This document shows, piece by piece, positions 48,640 to 59,219 of a DNA stretch of 64,000 bases; positions within the stretch are counted from its first letter, which is position 1; every line of letters begins with the position of its first letter. The DNA is taken from positions 46,212,726 through 46,276,725 of the forward strand of contig NC_086178.1 in NCBI RefSeq assembly GCF_023053635.1. The letters run 5' to 3'. Under the pieces are notes generated by a model that did not search any database, was not told where the DNA came from, and saw nothing but the letters and a program-made list of their open reading frames with translations. This DNA comes from Elgaria multicarinata webbii. Lineage: Eukaryota; Chordata; Lepidosauria; Squamata; Anguidae. The position numbers were made by a program, and so were the translations under genes.

Positions 48640-48960
48640 CTCCTCACCACTTTGCCTTCTGGGAAATGAGTGCTCGGTGACCAGTCATGATAGCCATTTT
48701 ATGAATGGGCAGGGTCCTCCCCATGGCAGCCATTTTATGAGAGCATACAAAACACTCTCAAAATTCCAAAAAGTTTGGGAATCCCTGACCTACCGCAGTA
48801 TTGTCTATTTTCATTGCTGGCAACAGTTCTGTAGGGATTCCAATAGGGGTCTTTCCTGTCACTTCCTATCTGACCATTGAGATGGAACTCATGGAGGAGA
48901 AGGCTATAAATGGCTGCTAGTTATGATAGCTTTATATTTCCTCCAATATTAGGGGTGATA
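48640..48960 (+). repeat. hAT-like and CR1-like scraps
   Basis: GCCATTTTATGAATGGGCAG is partly repeated as GCCATTTTATGAGAGC. AAAAAGTTTGGGAATCCCTG has the look of a DNA-transposon end. From 48890, GAGAAGGCTATAAATGGCTG resembles a CR1 3' UTR. Bases 49160-50640 hold nothing recognisable. Confidence 0.4.
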
Positions 48961-50651
48961 TGCCTCTGTGGTGATCTACTGGGGGTCGCTGCTCCACTGC
49001 TCTGATCACTGGAGGGACATGGTTGGGCTGGCTGATGATGGTGGTGCCTAACATTGATGTCATTAGCAGGTGCCATGCTCTCAGATGCTTGCCTGATGCC
49101 AGGCAGAAGCGACAGGTGCAGTGGATTGGGTGGATCTGCCCCTAATGGAAACACCTAGAGGGAGGGAAGCAGAAGAAAGACAGAGGAGAGGAAGGCTGGT
49201 GGAGAAGGACAGAGGGAAAGGAAGGAAAGTAATCAAGAAGAAGAGGCAGGACTTAAAGCAAAGCGTTCATGAAGGGAAGAAGGAATGAATGAGTTTTCTA
49301 TCCTTATCCTCAGTCATCTCTGCTCTCCTCCTCTGTACCATAGATACAGGTACAAACAGGAAAGCCTGCAGCCCAATGAACCGAAATTCTCATCTCTTTG
49401 AAACTGGTAAAGAAGCATAAATCTGACTTGCCTAATCAAAGGCATGCCTAATCAAAACACTGTAAATGTGATTGATTGTTCCCACCACATTCTATACCCT
49501 CCTTTCCCACTGCTCAATTATAACCTGAAATATTTCTTAGCAAACAATTCCCATCCCTATAATTTAGCTATTATAGCCTACATCTAGTAAACTGTTAGTG
49601 GAAGAAATCGCTGCGCTCTGCTGCCTTTTTCCATTGCACAAGCGCTAGCAGACTACTTTGTAACCCTAAGGACTGCAAGTGTTTGCCAAGCAGAACTTTA
49701 ATTGGATCCCTCCTTGAGCATAGTTCGGAACTTGATTTCCAGTAGTGCATCGTCATTTGCACTGTCAGAATGATGCCATTGGATACGAGCCTATCTTAAT
49801 CATGGCAGAACTTTCTCTCTTTCCATCCCCTGGCTCATTGTTCACATGATGGCAGTTATCTTTACAACCATGAAAAAATTAGATGGATGACTGCCGTTGC
49901 TTATATTTACGTGAGGTAGGCAAAGATCCTTCCTGAAAACGGCTTTCTTGCAGTCACAAGGGATCACAGCTGTTACATTGATATCCCATTCTTCTGAGTA
50001 TCTGGTACAAATGCATATCAAGAATTAACAGGCACATCCTCCCAGTCAATGGAGTAATAACACCATGTGACCAGTCTTACAGTGGAGTGAGTTTCTCTTT
50101 CACATCTGAAGATGGTGGAGTCATGACCATATTAAAACATCCAATACCTCACATGATTAGAATCACGTGAGGGGGAGAATGGGACACTGCTCACTAGCCT
50201 CTTCCCCTCTGGCCTGTTCCCACTGCATAGTCTTACCACTGCCCACTCATTGGAGGAGAAGAACTCCAGCGGCGAGCCTGGCGTATGTGTACAGTGTCTC
50301 TGTATGATTTATCCTATTTTGGGGATAAGGTTCAGCACCTTGGATAGCTCTGCTAGAGTCCTGGCTGGTTCTGACTAAAACCCAGAATAGATTCACAGCC
50401 CCACCAAAATTGGGGCTGCTAACCTCCTCCACCATTTAGAACCCTGCAGGGCCAGGATTCTAAATCAGATGGAGGAGCCTACAATGTATAGAAGGCTCCC
50501 CGTTTCAGTCCTTCTCCAATGTGTGGACAGTGGCAGGGCTGGTCAATGGGGACATGGCGGTGGGGGCTGAGCCAGCAAGTGTGACATCCCCCACATCAGG
50601 GGAGGGAGTGAATGCCTGTATTCTGTAGCCGAAAGGCCTTCAAGGTGACAT

Positions 50652-50803
50652 TTGCCAGATCTACACCTTGTGTCTAATCATTAGGAATGTGGAATAAAAA
50701 GGAAAGAACACTATGAAAGCGATATATGGAATGTGAATTGTGCCCCAACAGTTTTCACTGCACTTCAATACTGCTATAAAGCAGTAGTGTAGATCTAGCC
50801 CTG
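50652..50803. mobile_element. MITE, family B
   Basis: GCCAGATCTACACCTTGTGT ... CGATATATGGAATGTG ... CCCAACAGTTTTCACTGCAC ... GTAGTGTAGATCTAGCCC. The ends are inverted copies of one another. Confidence 0.7.
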
Positions 50804-51241
50804 GTCTCATGCACATTTAGTCACTTGGTAACTACAGCATCCAGATCTAAAAAAGCAAAGCTTTGGCACCGATGGAGAATTTCCTCCAAATACAAATAAC
50901 TGCTTCAGAGGAGAGATTTTCAGTAGGAGTGCAGCAGGGAAGGGAAGGATTAAACTCGCCTATCACACCTGCTGTAATCCTGATGACTTTCGCACACACA
51001 TCATGGATGCTATTTACATTTTAAAATATTTGGATGTGAAATGCAAAGGCACATTTAACATTGCATCTAGTTTGGCTCCAAACACAGGAACAAAATCAGC
51101 AGGTGCCCACCATCTTAACATTAGCGTTGTTTAGGTTGTTTTTAGGAACAGAGGGTTGGTCTCATCCAGCAAGACAGATTTTGTGTTCTCAAGATACAGG
51201 TTTGCTGCTTGTATGTTCTAAGTAGGACAGGTGCAAGGGCT

Positions 51242-51363
51242 TGGCAACCTTCCTGATATTTAGACTACAACTCCCATAAGCCCCGGTTTGCATGGTCAAC
51301 CATCAGGGACTGTGGAATTGTAATCTAAAACATCTGGAGGGCACCAGGTGGCCTGAATTGGGC
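51242..51363. mobile_element. Palindromic MITE, family A
   Basis: Left arm AGACTACAACTCCCATAAGC, right arm 'GGAATTGTAATCTAAAACAT' followed by CTGGAGGGCACCAGGTGGCC. Both arms keep the core motif. Confidence 0.7.
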
Positions 51364-51479
51364 AGGTTCATTTTTTCACTTCCACATTTGAACATTTAAT
51401 GTAAATAGATTGCTCCTTAAATGGAAAGAAAAGTTGCTATGTTCTTTTAAAGAAGCCAGAGTCCTTCTTCAGCGAACCG

Positions 51480-51840
51480 GTGTCAGGCCTTTAATGGCCA
51501 AGTTTAATAGCTTCACACAGACCATAGCTAAACTATGGAATTCACTACCACAAGATGTGGTGATGGCCAACAATTTAAAAGGGGATAAAAGGGGATAAGA
51601 TAAATTCCTGGAGAAGAAGACTATCAATGGCTACTAGTCCAGATAGCTATACACTACCTCTGTATCAGTGGCAGTAAGCCTATATACACCAGTTGCTGGG
51701 GAACATAGGTGGGAGGGTGCTATTGCACCGTGTCCTGCTTGTGGGTCCCTGGCCGATGGCTGGTTGGCCACTGTGCGAACAGAGTGCTGGACTAGATGGA
51801 CCCTTGGTCTGATCCAGCAGGGCTCTTCTTATGTTTTAAT
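51480..51840 (+). mobile_element. CR1-like LINE 3' end
   Basis: TTCACACAGACCATAGCTAA, GGAATTCACTACCACAAGAT, then GTTGCTGGGGAACATAGG and the terminus CAGCAGGGCTCTTCTTATGT. Bases 51845-52265 hold nothing recognisable. Confidence 0.8.
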
Positions 51841-52269
51841 TGCTTGGTTCCAAAACTCCATCCCTAGAAGATACTGCAGAATCTCTTTGAATCTCTGTTT
51901 CTGGAGGGTTCACTTCCCTAGAAGAGAAGCTCCCACTGCAGCTTGACACGAACTTCTTCATAGACTACTTGGGAGAGATTACAGGGTTGCAAAGGCAAAG
52001 TTTGCATACACTCACATCAGTGACCTCTGTATGATCCAAGAAAGTCTTCAGAGGTGATGCAGCTGTGAAACATGAGAACGTCTAGTTTGTGCAGACAAAG
52101 TTTCGATAAGGTAAAGCCTTCTGAATCTTGATTGTGTAAAGAGCCTCACCTGATGCCTATGTTACAAACTTTTCAGTGCCGGGCAAAAATTATTCCTTTT
52201 CACCCAGGCATTTGAATGCATTTTAACATGTTCACAATTTTAGTGCTAAAAGAATTTTATTTGTGTGTC

Positions 52270-52996
52270 TTAGGGGCTTGCTAGACAAGGCCTTAGCGCG
52301 CTGTGAGGCCCGGTTTCCCTGCTGTGTGTCCAGACGACGCACAGGGGAATCCGGGGTCAGGCCGTGCTGAAGCCTCCCCTAACGCACCATAAGCAAAGTC
52401 GCTTATGGCGCGCCTTTTCCGCAGCCCCGGCCTCAGGCCGGGGCTGCGGAACGTCTAGCAAGGTCCGTGGCTTTTTTGTGGCTACTCGCTTACTCGCGAG
52501 TAGCTGGGAAAAGCCACGGACTGGGCACAGCGCTCATATGAGCGCTGTGCCCATCGGGCTGGGGGGGGAGAAGAGAGAGGAGGGGGGTAGAAGGCCAGGC
52601 ACCGGTATGGTATCGGGGAGAGTGAGGGAGGGCAGCACGGGCATCGGGGAGAGGGAGGGCGGGCAGCATGGGCATTGAGGAGAGGGAGGGCGGGCAGCAC
52701 GGGCATCAGGGAGAGAGAGGGTAGGCGGGGAAAGAGTGGCCAGGGAGGCATCAGGGATGGCAGGGGGGGATCAGGAGTGGAGGGGGCTTAATTTTTTAAA
52801 AAAGGCACTTACCTTGTCCAGCGGCTTCGGGGCGCACATGGCCCCTTTAACAAAAAAAAATGGCCGACGCTGCAGGGCTTCCGTAGTCCCTGCGCATCGT
52901 GCGTCTAGGAGGCGGGGCGGCGCGCGCTAAAGTTAGCGCGCCGTCGCGCTGCCTCCCTGACGGCTTATCTGGCTGGGTCTAGCAAGGCCCTTAGTG
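52270..52996. mobile_element. GC-rich foldback element (GGGGCTTGCTAGAC ends)
   Basis: The left end, GGGGCTTGCTAGACAAGGCC, and the right end, GGGTCTAGCAAGGCCCTTAG, are inverted relatives. Inside are strong hairpins: TTCCGCAGCCCCGGCC / GGCCGGGGCTGCGGAA (52417-52451), CAGCGCTCATATGAGCGCTG (52529-52548) and a GTGGCT...AGCCAC arm pair around 52468-52518. It is far richer in GC than its flanks. No target duplication was found. It is probably a MITE; no coding content is recognised. Confidence 0.6.
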
Positions 52997-52999
52997 TTA

Positions 53000-53688
53000 T
53001 ATTATGATTTGTTGAAAAGTGGCATACAAATGTTGAAAAGTAAAGTATGGGTTGAAAAGTGGTATATAAAATTAATTAAGAAACACATAAATTAGTACGG
53101 TTACTCATCTCTGTGATCCCCTTTCCTTTCATTCGTGACTGCTCATGATTCCACAGTGATGGATTCAAGGGAAGGGACTCTGTCAGTTTAGGGTAGGAAC
53201 AAAGAAAATATCTGAAGCACAGATTTCACTACAATTATACAAGGACCTGAAACAACAAACACTGATGAGAAAACTGCCAAATCACCCAAGCACCCTGTGG
53301 GCTTCATCACAGATATCCCAATATGAAAATAAGGCTGTTTCCATTGTGATTCTCCTCGGCTCCTCAGCCTTTATGACAACCCAGAAGAATGATCTTCTAA
53401 GAAATATGTTCAAAAGGTTCTATAAAAATCAAATGAGGAATTTACTGGGCAGGATTCTAAGAGTAGGGAAATTGAAGGGGAAAATACAAGAAACCTACCT
53501 ACCATGAGATATGATGGCAACCCGGCCTATTAATTCTGACATAAGTGACTTAAAGGCAAATTTATGAAAAGGTTCCACAGTTGGTAGACTATTCACTTTT
53601 CATTATTTGGCTCAGTCGCAGGAGCAGATTGACCGCCTCGCTAATTGTGCCTGATGCAACCCGCTTTTGCTTTGGAATAGGAAATACC
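53000..53688. other. No recognised feature
   Basis: AT-rich, no gene or repeat signature. Confidence 0.45.
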
Positions 53689-53689
53689 A

Positions 53690-53990
53690 ACCCATGTACA
53701 TTGATGGTGCTATATAAATAAATAAGGTGTCCATTTGCACATCACCCAGAAGAAGGACAAAGGAGGTAACCAATTTGCATAAAAGATGCATAATACAAAT
53801 TTTGAAATATTTACTATATTTTAAATAGGAATACACATATCTCACCATTGTGGGGAAGGCTATTACCAGGTGACCTGCGTGCCCTGCTCAGTCTGCTGTG
53901 GATGGGCAAGTGTGAGGCCCTTGCTCTCGCTTCTTAGGGTTATCTTGAAACCAGAGCTGGACAGGGCAGCCCTTCAAATAGAGCAGGGGT
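53690..53990. repeat. LINE tail scrap followed by the unnamed 12475-type repeat
   Basis: CCATGTACATTGATGGTGCT with ATATAAATAAATAA is a + strand LINE tail. From 53728 the sequence follows the repeat at 12475: GCACATCACCCAGAAGAAGG, GCATAAAAGATGCATA, AATAGGAATACACAT. Bases 53990-54500 add only a further GAACCTCTTTCATCCTGAGA-type scrap. Confidence 0.5.
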
Positions 53991-54502
53991 GCTGAACCTC
54001 TTTCATCCTGAGAGCCAAATTCAGAGCTCCTCTTGGGGGCCGCGTTCCAGTGGTGGGCTGGGCCAAGCAAAAGGGGCGGGGCCAAAATACAACACACATA
54101 CCCAGGCATATTTTAGCTAAAAGCTCTTGCTGCTAGTAACAGAGCTTAAGAAGAAGCATTTCAACCTTTGGAATTCCAAAACCTGGGAAGCCACTAAATG
54201 AGCAGTGGGTGAAAGAAAGGGTGTGGGTCCAGAGGAAGTGGGCATGGCCATCCAGGGATTCCCAGGGGGTTGGGTAGGGACGCCAGGTGGGTCAGATACA
54301 ACCCCCGTGAGGTTCAACAGCCCTGAAATACAGGGAGTGTTTACATCAAGTGCTGTCCTCTGACAGCACTTCAAATAGAGCACTGCTCTCTGTAAAGTAG
54401 TAATTAAATAAATTAAAGGAATAAATAAATGAATCACCAATGCAGACTTACAAGCAAAGGACCTATATGACTCTTTTTTCAGCACTGGTAAAGACACACA
54501 CC

Positions 54503-54600
54503 ATGGCCTTTTCTACACCTAAGGATTAGCCCAGGAAAATGGAGGGATTGTCCTTGCCTGCTCTCGGGATCCTGTGTGTCATTTGGATGCAGATGTACGT
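54503..54600. mobile_element. MITE, family C (GGCCTTAGCTAGACC ends), left part
   Basis: ATGGCCTTTTCTACACCTAA, GGATTAGCCCAGGAAAATGG, CTCGGGATCCTGTGTGTCAT: matches, in reverse, the right ends at 57145 and 58370. Bases 54600-55040 hold nothing recognisable. Confidence 0.5.
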
Positions 54601-55048
54601 AGCTGGTATAGACATGCCCCATATCACTCTTCAATGCTTTACAAACCTCTGTCCAAGATGTGATGCTAATTTACATCACCCTGGTTTCTATTGGGTCCTT
54701 GGTGTTCATAATCACACACGGTCTTAAAGCTATGTGTATATTTGCATATTCTTTCATTCATCTGGCCCTCCATCTTATTTGCACATTACATGGCCATTTG
54801 ATTTGGCTCCTGCATCTTCTTGCTAGTTTCCCCCCACTGCATCTTAAAGACATTATCTAGCTCACTTTGGGAAAGGCTCTCTTTGGGAAACCTTGCTCAC
54901 TGGATTACAGTCTTCACTTCATCCATCAGCAGGCCCTGAAAGAGTGGGGGAAATCCTTTGTTTACTGTTCCTTAGTTGTGAATTTAACAAGGAGTTGAAA
55001 GGTGTTAATGGAAGCTAATCAAATGGAGTGATCTCATATGTGCACCTC

Positions 55049-55278
55049 TAGGGTGACCATATGGAAAGAGGACAGGACTCCTGTATCTTTAATAGTTGTA
55101 TAGAAAAGGGAATTTCAGCAGGTGTCATTTGTATGCATGCAGCACCTGGTGGAATTCCCTCTTCATTACAGTAGTTAAAGCTGCAGGAGCCCTGCCCTCT
55201 TTTTTATCTGGTCATTCTAGTATAGCTACTGCAGCTTTAACTGTTGTGATGAAGAGGGAATTTCACCAGGTGCTGAAG
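55049..55278. mobile_element. MITE, 'AGGGTGACCATATGG' family
   Basis: TAGGGTGACCATATGGAAAG, CTTTAATAGTTGTATAGAAA, GCATGCAGCACCTGGTGGAA, then the inverted arm begins (GCAGCTTTAACTGTTGTGAT, TTTCACCAGGTGCTG). The second arm is cut at about 55278, where a family A MITE begins. Confidence 0.75.
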
Positions 55279-55383
55279 GTAGATCTCCAGATGTTTGGGA
55301 ATTCAATGGCCAGAAGCCCCTGCCAGCATGGCCAATGGTAAGAGTGCTGGGAATTGAAGTCCAAAACATCCAGAGATCTACTA
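55279..55383. mobile_element. Palindromic MITE, family A-related, inserted in or abutting the previous MITE
   Basis: The ends GTAGATCTCCAGATGTTT and AAACATCCAGAGATCTAC are inverted copies; the centre is GCCAGCATGGCCAATGG. Confidence 0.7.
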
Positions 55384-55505
55384 CTTTCTGTCCACCCCTG
55401 CTTATGGCATTGGTTGGCAGAGGGAGATGGGGGGAGGAGATACGGGATATCATAACACCACAATGCCAGAGTATATTCTGTTAGGCATTATGGAAGGGAA
55501 AGTGA

Positions 55506-55507
55506 AC

Positions 55508-55556
<49 letters not shown>

Positions 55557-55640
55557 TTATATAGCACCATCAATGTACATGGTGCTGTACAGAGTAAAAC
55601 AGTAAATAGCAAGACCCTGCCACATAGATTGTCATTTTCA
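55506..55640 (-). mobile_element. (ATT)n plus LINE tail (TAGCACCATCAATGTACATG family)
   Basis: About 16 ATT units (55508-55556), then TATATAGCACCATCAATGTA, GGTGCTGTACAGAGTAAAAC and AAGACCCTGCCACATAG. Confidence 0.75.
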
Positions 55641-55829
55641 GAATTTTGGTACATATTTACAATCACATCAAGCTTAACTGTAAGATTTCCATAGTTCTTT
55701 GTTCATTTGCGCTTCTGGAGAGGGAAAATAAGTTACATGGTCCCATAACCCATTTTTGCAGCCAACTATTCAAGGACTTTTATTTTGCTCTCATCTAATG
55801 AACTCAAATAGGACAAAATTAGCCTCTGA

Positions 55830-56240
55830 CTGCAGCAGCCAGAAGGTATTTATTAACTGAATGCTTGGCGACTGGATGCTCAAATAGTGGAATTAAATTC
55901 AGAGTTATTTAATGAAACAAAACAAAAAACTGATACCAAATGCATAATCAATTGACAGCCATCATTACCATAATGAATGATTAATATTCAATTACCTAAG
56001 CTCATTACAGAGGTAATGTAAATTAGCTGCCTGAATTAGTCCAGGGGAAAAGCTCGCATTTGTTAAAAAGCGTTCAATAGCTTGTTGTAGCAATGACAAA
56101 TTGCCGCCCTGTACAGGGACATGGAGTGGAATCCTAACGATACACGGATCTTGTTAAAGTGGCCTGCAATTGCCTCATAACTTCTTCATAACTTACTCTT
56201 ATGTCATGTCGTGTCAATCAGTTTAGATAAATAAATACGT
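55830..56240. promoter_or_regulatory. TAAT-rich unique stretch, candidate conserved non-coding element
   Basis: No repeat signature is seen here. Many homeodomain-type cores are clustered (e.g. ATAATGAATGATTAATATTC, CAATTACC, GAGGTAATGTAAATTAG). Conservation is not shown. Confidence 0.25.
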
Positions 56241-56745
56241 GGAAAACAATCTGGGTATCTCTCTGAATACTGGGGCTGGGAGACACTCACCAATGTAAAC
56301 AGTAAGGGTGGGAAAACCGTTAAAGGTCTGACCCTCATTTCCAGGACCTGGGACTAGACTGGGGCTAGTTACTTAGGCTTGGAGGAGAAATTCTGACCAC
56401 ATGGCTTGAAAGTATACACTACAAAATTGCATCCTTCATCCTTTCCCACTACAGTTAACCAGAAAAACTTGAGAGACAGGATCAACTATCAAAGGTCAAG
56501 CCCTGAGGCTAAATTATTTTAATAGCAGGAGGAAAATGGCTCAGGATTTTAATTTGAATGAAATAAGTGAGCAATATGGGCATTCTCTGTTCTGTGTTTT
56601 TTTCATTAGCAGTACTATTAGCAGTACAGCTTTTAGACATTTTAAGTAACATTAACAAAGATTTCTCTGATTTTGCACATTCTATTCCTTGCTACCAGAC
56701 TGGATCCACACTTTGTTTTTGCTAGAAGAAACATGGCGTAAAGCA

Positions 56746-56816
56746 GCCATCTCCAACCGATGGTTATGCTGGCTGGGAATGATGGGAGTTGTAGTCCAAC
56801 ACATCTGGAGGCTGTC
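56746..56816. mobile_element. Palindromic MITE, family A, right arm
   Basis: GGTTATGCTGGCTGGGAATG, ATGGGAGTTGTAGTCCAACA, CATCTGGAGG. Confidence 0.65.
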
Positions 56817-57138
56817 ATAAAAATGTGAACAACAGATGCATGCTCTTAAATGCCATGATATGTATCCAAGAGCCTTGGTTGGGCTGTAGGTGCCCAATAG
56901 ACTTACATAGATGTTGCATAAGGATATATATCTATTGGTCACAACTTATGTGTTTTCTGTGGTAAACACCGGTGTAACTCCAGTATACTACAAGAAATGC
57001 AATTGCTATGTAAACTGTGGAGTTAGTTCCATAATTTCTCCCATGGTCTTTCTCAGCTAGTGTCATGTTTTCTCATGTAACAAACATCTTCGGGTTAAGG
57101 AAGATCCTTGGTTTCCATACAATACATTTTTCGGAGCC

Positions 57139-57279
57139 CATGGCTATACCAGGCCTATATCCCAGGATTATCCCGGGATCATCCCTGTGCATCCAAATGA
57201 CATACAGGGGATCCCGGGAGCAGGCAGGGATGACCCCTCCATTCGCCTGGAATAATCCTTAGGTCTAGCTAAGGCCATA
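57139..57279. mobile_element. MITE, family C
   Basis: ATCCCAGGATTATCCCGGGA ... CATACAGGGGATCCCGGGAG ... CCTTAGGTCTAGCTAAGGCC. The ends are imperfect inverted copies. Confidence 0.6.
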
Positions 57280-57525
57280 GACATTCTACAGCTGACACTC
57301 TTGGCTCAACAGTGTGAAGCATCCCTTGAACTTCCTACCAAGACCACAGATAACTTACAGTGGTATTGCCACATAAAACACATTCATGTTGTAGATGTTA
57401 TATATGTTATCTGTCAGCTGGAAATCCTATTTCACAGATGTGGTCTGGCTATATTTACCTGCCGTCTTTAAATATATTTGGAGACTATGATCTCACTTTG
57501 GCTGCTCACACGGTAAAGAAGTTGA

Positions 57526-57808
57526 GAGGGAATCTACACATTGTACTGAAGGCGCTTGCATGCGCCCCCAGTATGCCCCCAAAACGATGGTGTATTCCTG
57601 CCTACCTGCAGCCCAGAAGAGACGGAGGAGGAGGCAGCTGGGGAATCCGGCCGCATCCTTCCCGCCACCTCCACCCCGCCAGCCTCCTGCTGCCGGGGTA
57701 AGAGCGACCTGGGTTGGAGAGCTCGGCGGAAGCTACACCATCGTTTTGGGGGCGTACTGGGGGCGCATGCAAGCGCCTTCAGGACGACGTGCAGATTCCC
57801 TCTGAATG
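57526..57808. mobile_element. GC-rich foldback element with about 70-bp inverted arms
   Basis: The left arm (GAGGGAATCTACACATTG, GAAGGCGCTTGCATGCGCCC, CCCAAAACGATGGTGTA) is matched in inverse by the right arm (TACACCATCGTTTTGGGGGC, GGGGGCGCATGCAAGCGCCT, GTGCAGATTCCCTC). The spacer of about 120 bp is purine-rich then C-rich. No clear target duplication. Confidence 0.7.
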
Positions 57809-57855
57809 GCATAAGAAGCAGCTTTAGATCTTTCATAAAGGGCCTGTGGAGACTT

Positions 57856-57963
<108 letters not shown>

Positions 57964-57974
57964 TGTATACTGGA

Positions 57975-58145
57975 CTGGTATACACTTCTATATCCCAACT
58001 TTTTTCCTTCAAGGAGCCTAAGGTGACTTACCTGGCTCCTCCTCTCCAACAGCCCTATGAGGCAAGCTGAGAATTAGTGACTGGCCCAAAACTTAATGGT
58101 CAAGCGGGGACCAGAGTCCAGATCTCCTGAGCCCCATCTTGGAGA
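57975..58145 (-). mobile_element. Sauria-type SINE, 3' two-thirds
   Basis: The complement shows 'TAGGCTCCTTGAAGGAAAAA', 'CTCATAGGGCTGTTGGAGAG' and the 'GGCCAGTCACTAATTCTCAG' segment. The tRNA-like head is mostly lost. Confidence 0.7.
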
Positions 58146-58369
58146 GTTGCCTGCGGGTGAGGGAGGATGAGCAAGAGACACACAGAGAAAAAGACTACAG
58201 CCTGGAAGCAAGTCTCTGAAGGCTAGTAAAATACTAGCACTCAAAGGTAGAGAAGCATCAGCTTTTTAGCCATTTTGGAAAAAACAGAATGCTGGGACTG
58301 TTGGGGAAAGCCCTGGAACAAGAAGTCCTATGTTCTGTTGAAGCTGTGCAGGCTTCCTGCTACTGAAAG

Positions 58370-58507
58370 CTACTTGATAAGGTTTATCCCGGGATCATCC
58401 CGGGGTCATCCCTGTGCAACTAAATGACACACAGGGGATCCTGGGAACAGGCAGGGACGACCCCAGGACGATCCTGGGATAAACTTTAGGTCTAGCTAAG
58501 GCCACAG
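58370..58507. mobile_element. MITE, family C
   Basis: GGTTTATCCCGGGATCATCC ... ACACACAGGGGATCCTGGGA ... GATAAACTTTAGGTCTAGCT, AAGGCCA. Close to the copy at 57139. Bases 58510-59135 hold nothing recognisable. Confidence 0.65.
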
Positions 58508-59137
58508 TTCCCCAGCCACCTTGTGTCAGTCCATCAAATATCTCCTGGGCTTTACCTTGTAGAAGAAAGACAAGGAAATCAATCTTGATAGTCTTATTTC
58601 TATTATTTCTGCATTCAAGTGATTGATTGATTCAGCTGGCCCAACTTTGAGTATTGCCAGTATATACATCAGGCATGACAATACACTGCTGTAGTGATCC
58701 ATTTCCATAGATAACACAATCCTTTCAAGTCTATATGTCTGAAATCCCACTCTGCTGCCACCAATATAATGGAAGGCAAGTGCTGAATGCACTCCAGTGT
58801 TCATAGCCTCTGTACTAACCTGGTAGATTCCAACAATCACTTTGACGTATAGATACAAACAACAGCTGCTTTTACGGGATAGGTAAATAAGGGAGTTCAC
58901 TTAGAGGGTGGTAATCACAAAAGAACTGGATTCACTATGTGACCGTTTGCCAGTGAAAAAGGAGGCCTGCACTGCTTCAACAGAACATTTGGCATTCCTG
59001 TTCCAGGGCTTTTCCCCAACAGTCCCAGAATTCCATTGGTTCCAAAATGGCTTGAACAGATCACTGTAATCTGGGCTACCAGAGGAGGATTTGGGGTGGA
59101 GGGAATCAGGAGACTTGCCCCTCCTTGCTGTAAGGTT

Positions 59138-59216
59138 AATTTTTGTGAACCACCCAGATAGCTTCAGCTATGGAGTGGTATAGAAATGTGATTAAATAAA
59201 TAAACAAACAAATAAG
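59138..59216 (+). mobile_element. LINE 3' end scrap
   Basis: TTTTTGTGAACCACCCAGAT, AGCTTCAGCTATGGAGTGGT, AAATAAATAAACAAAC. Confidence 0.65.
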
Positions 59217-59219
59217 GCG

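Noticed and set aside
48392-48880. A 162-residue + strand open frame
   Set aside because: No recognisable domain; overlaps repeat scraps and lacks splice or codon evidence.
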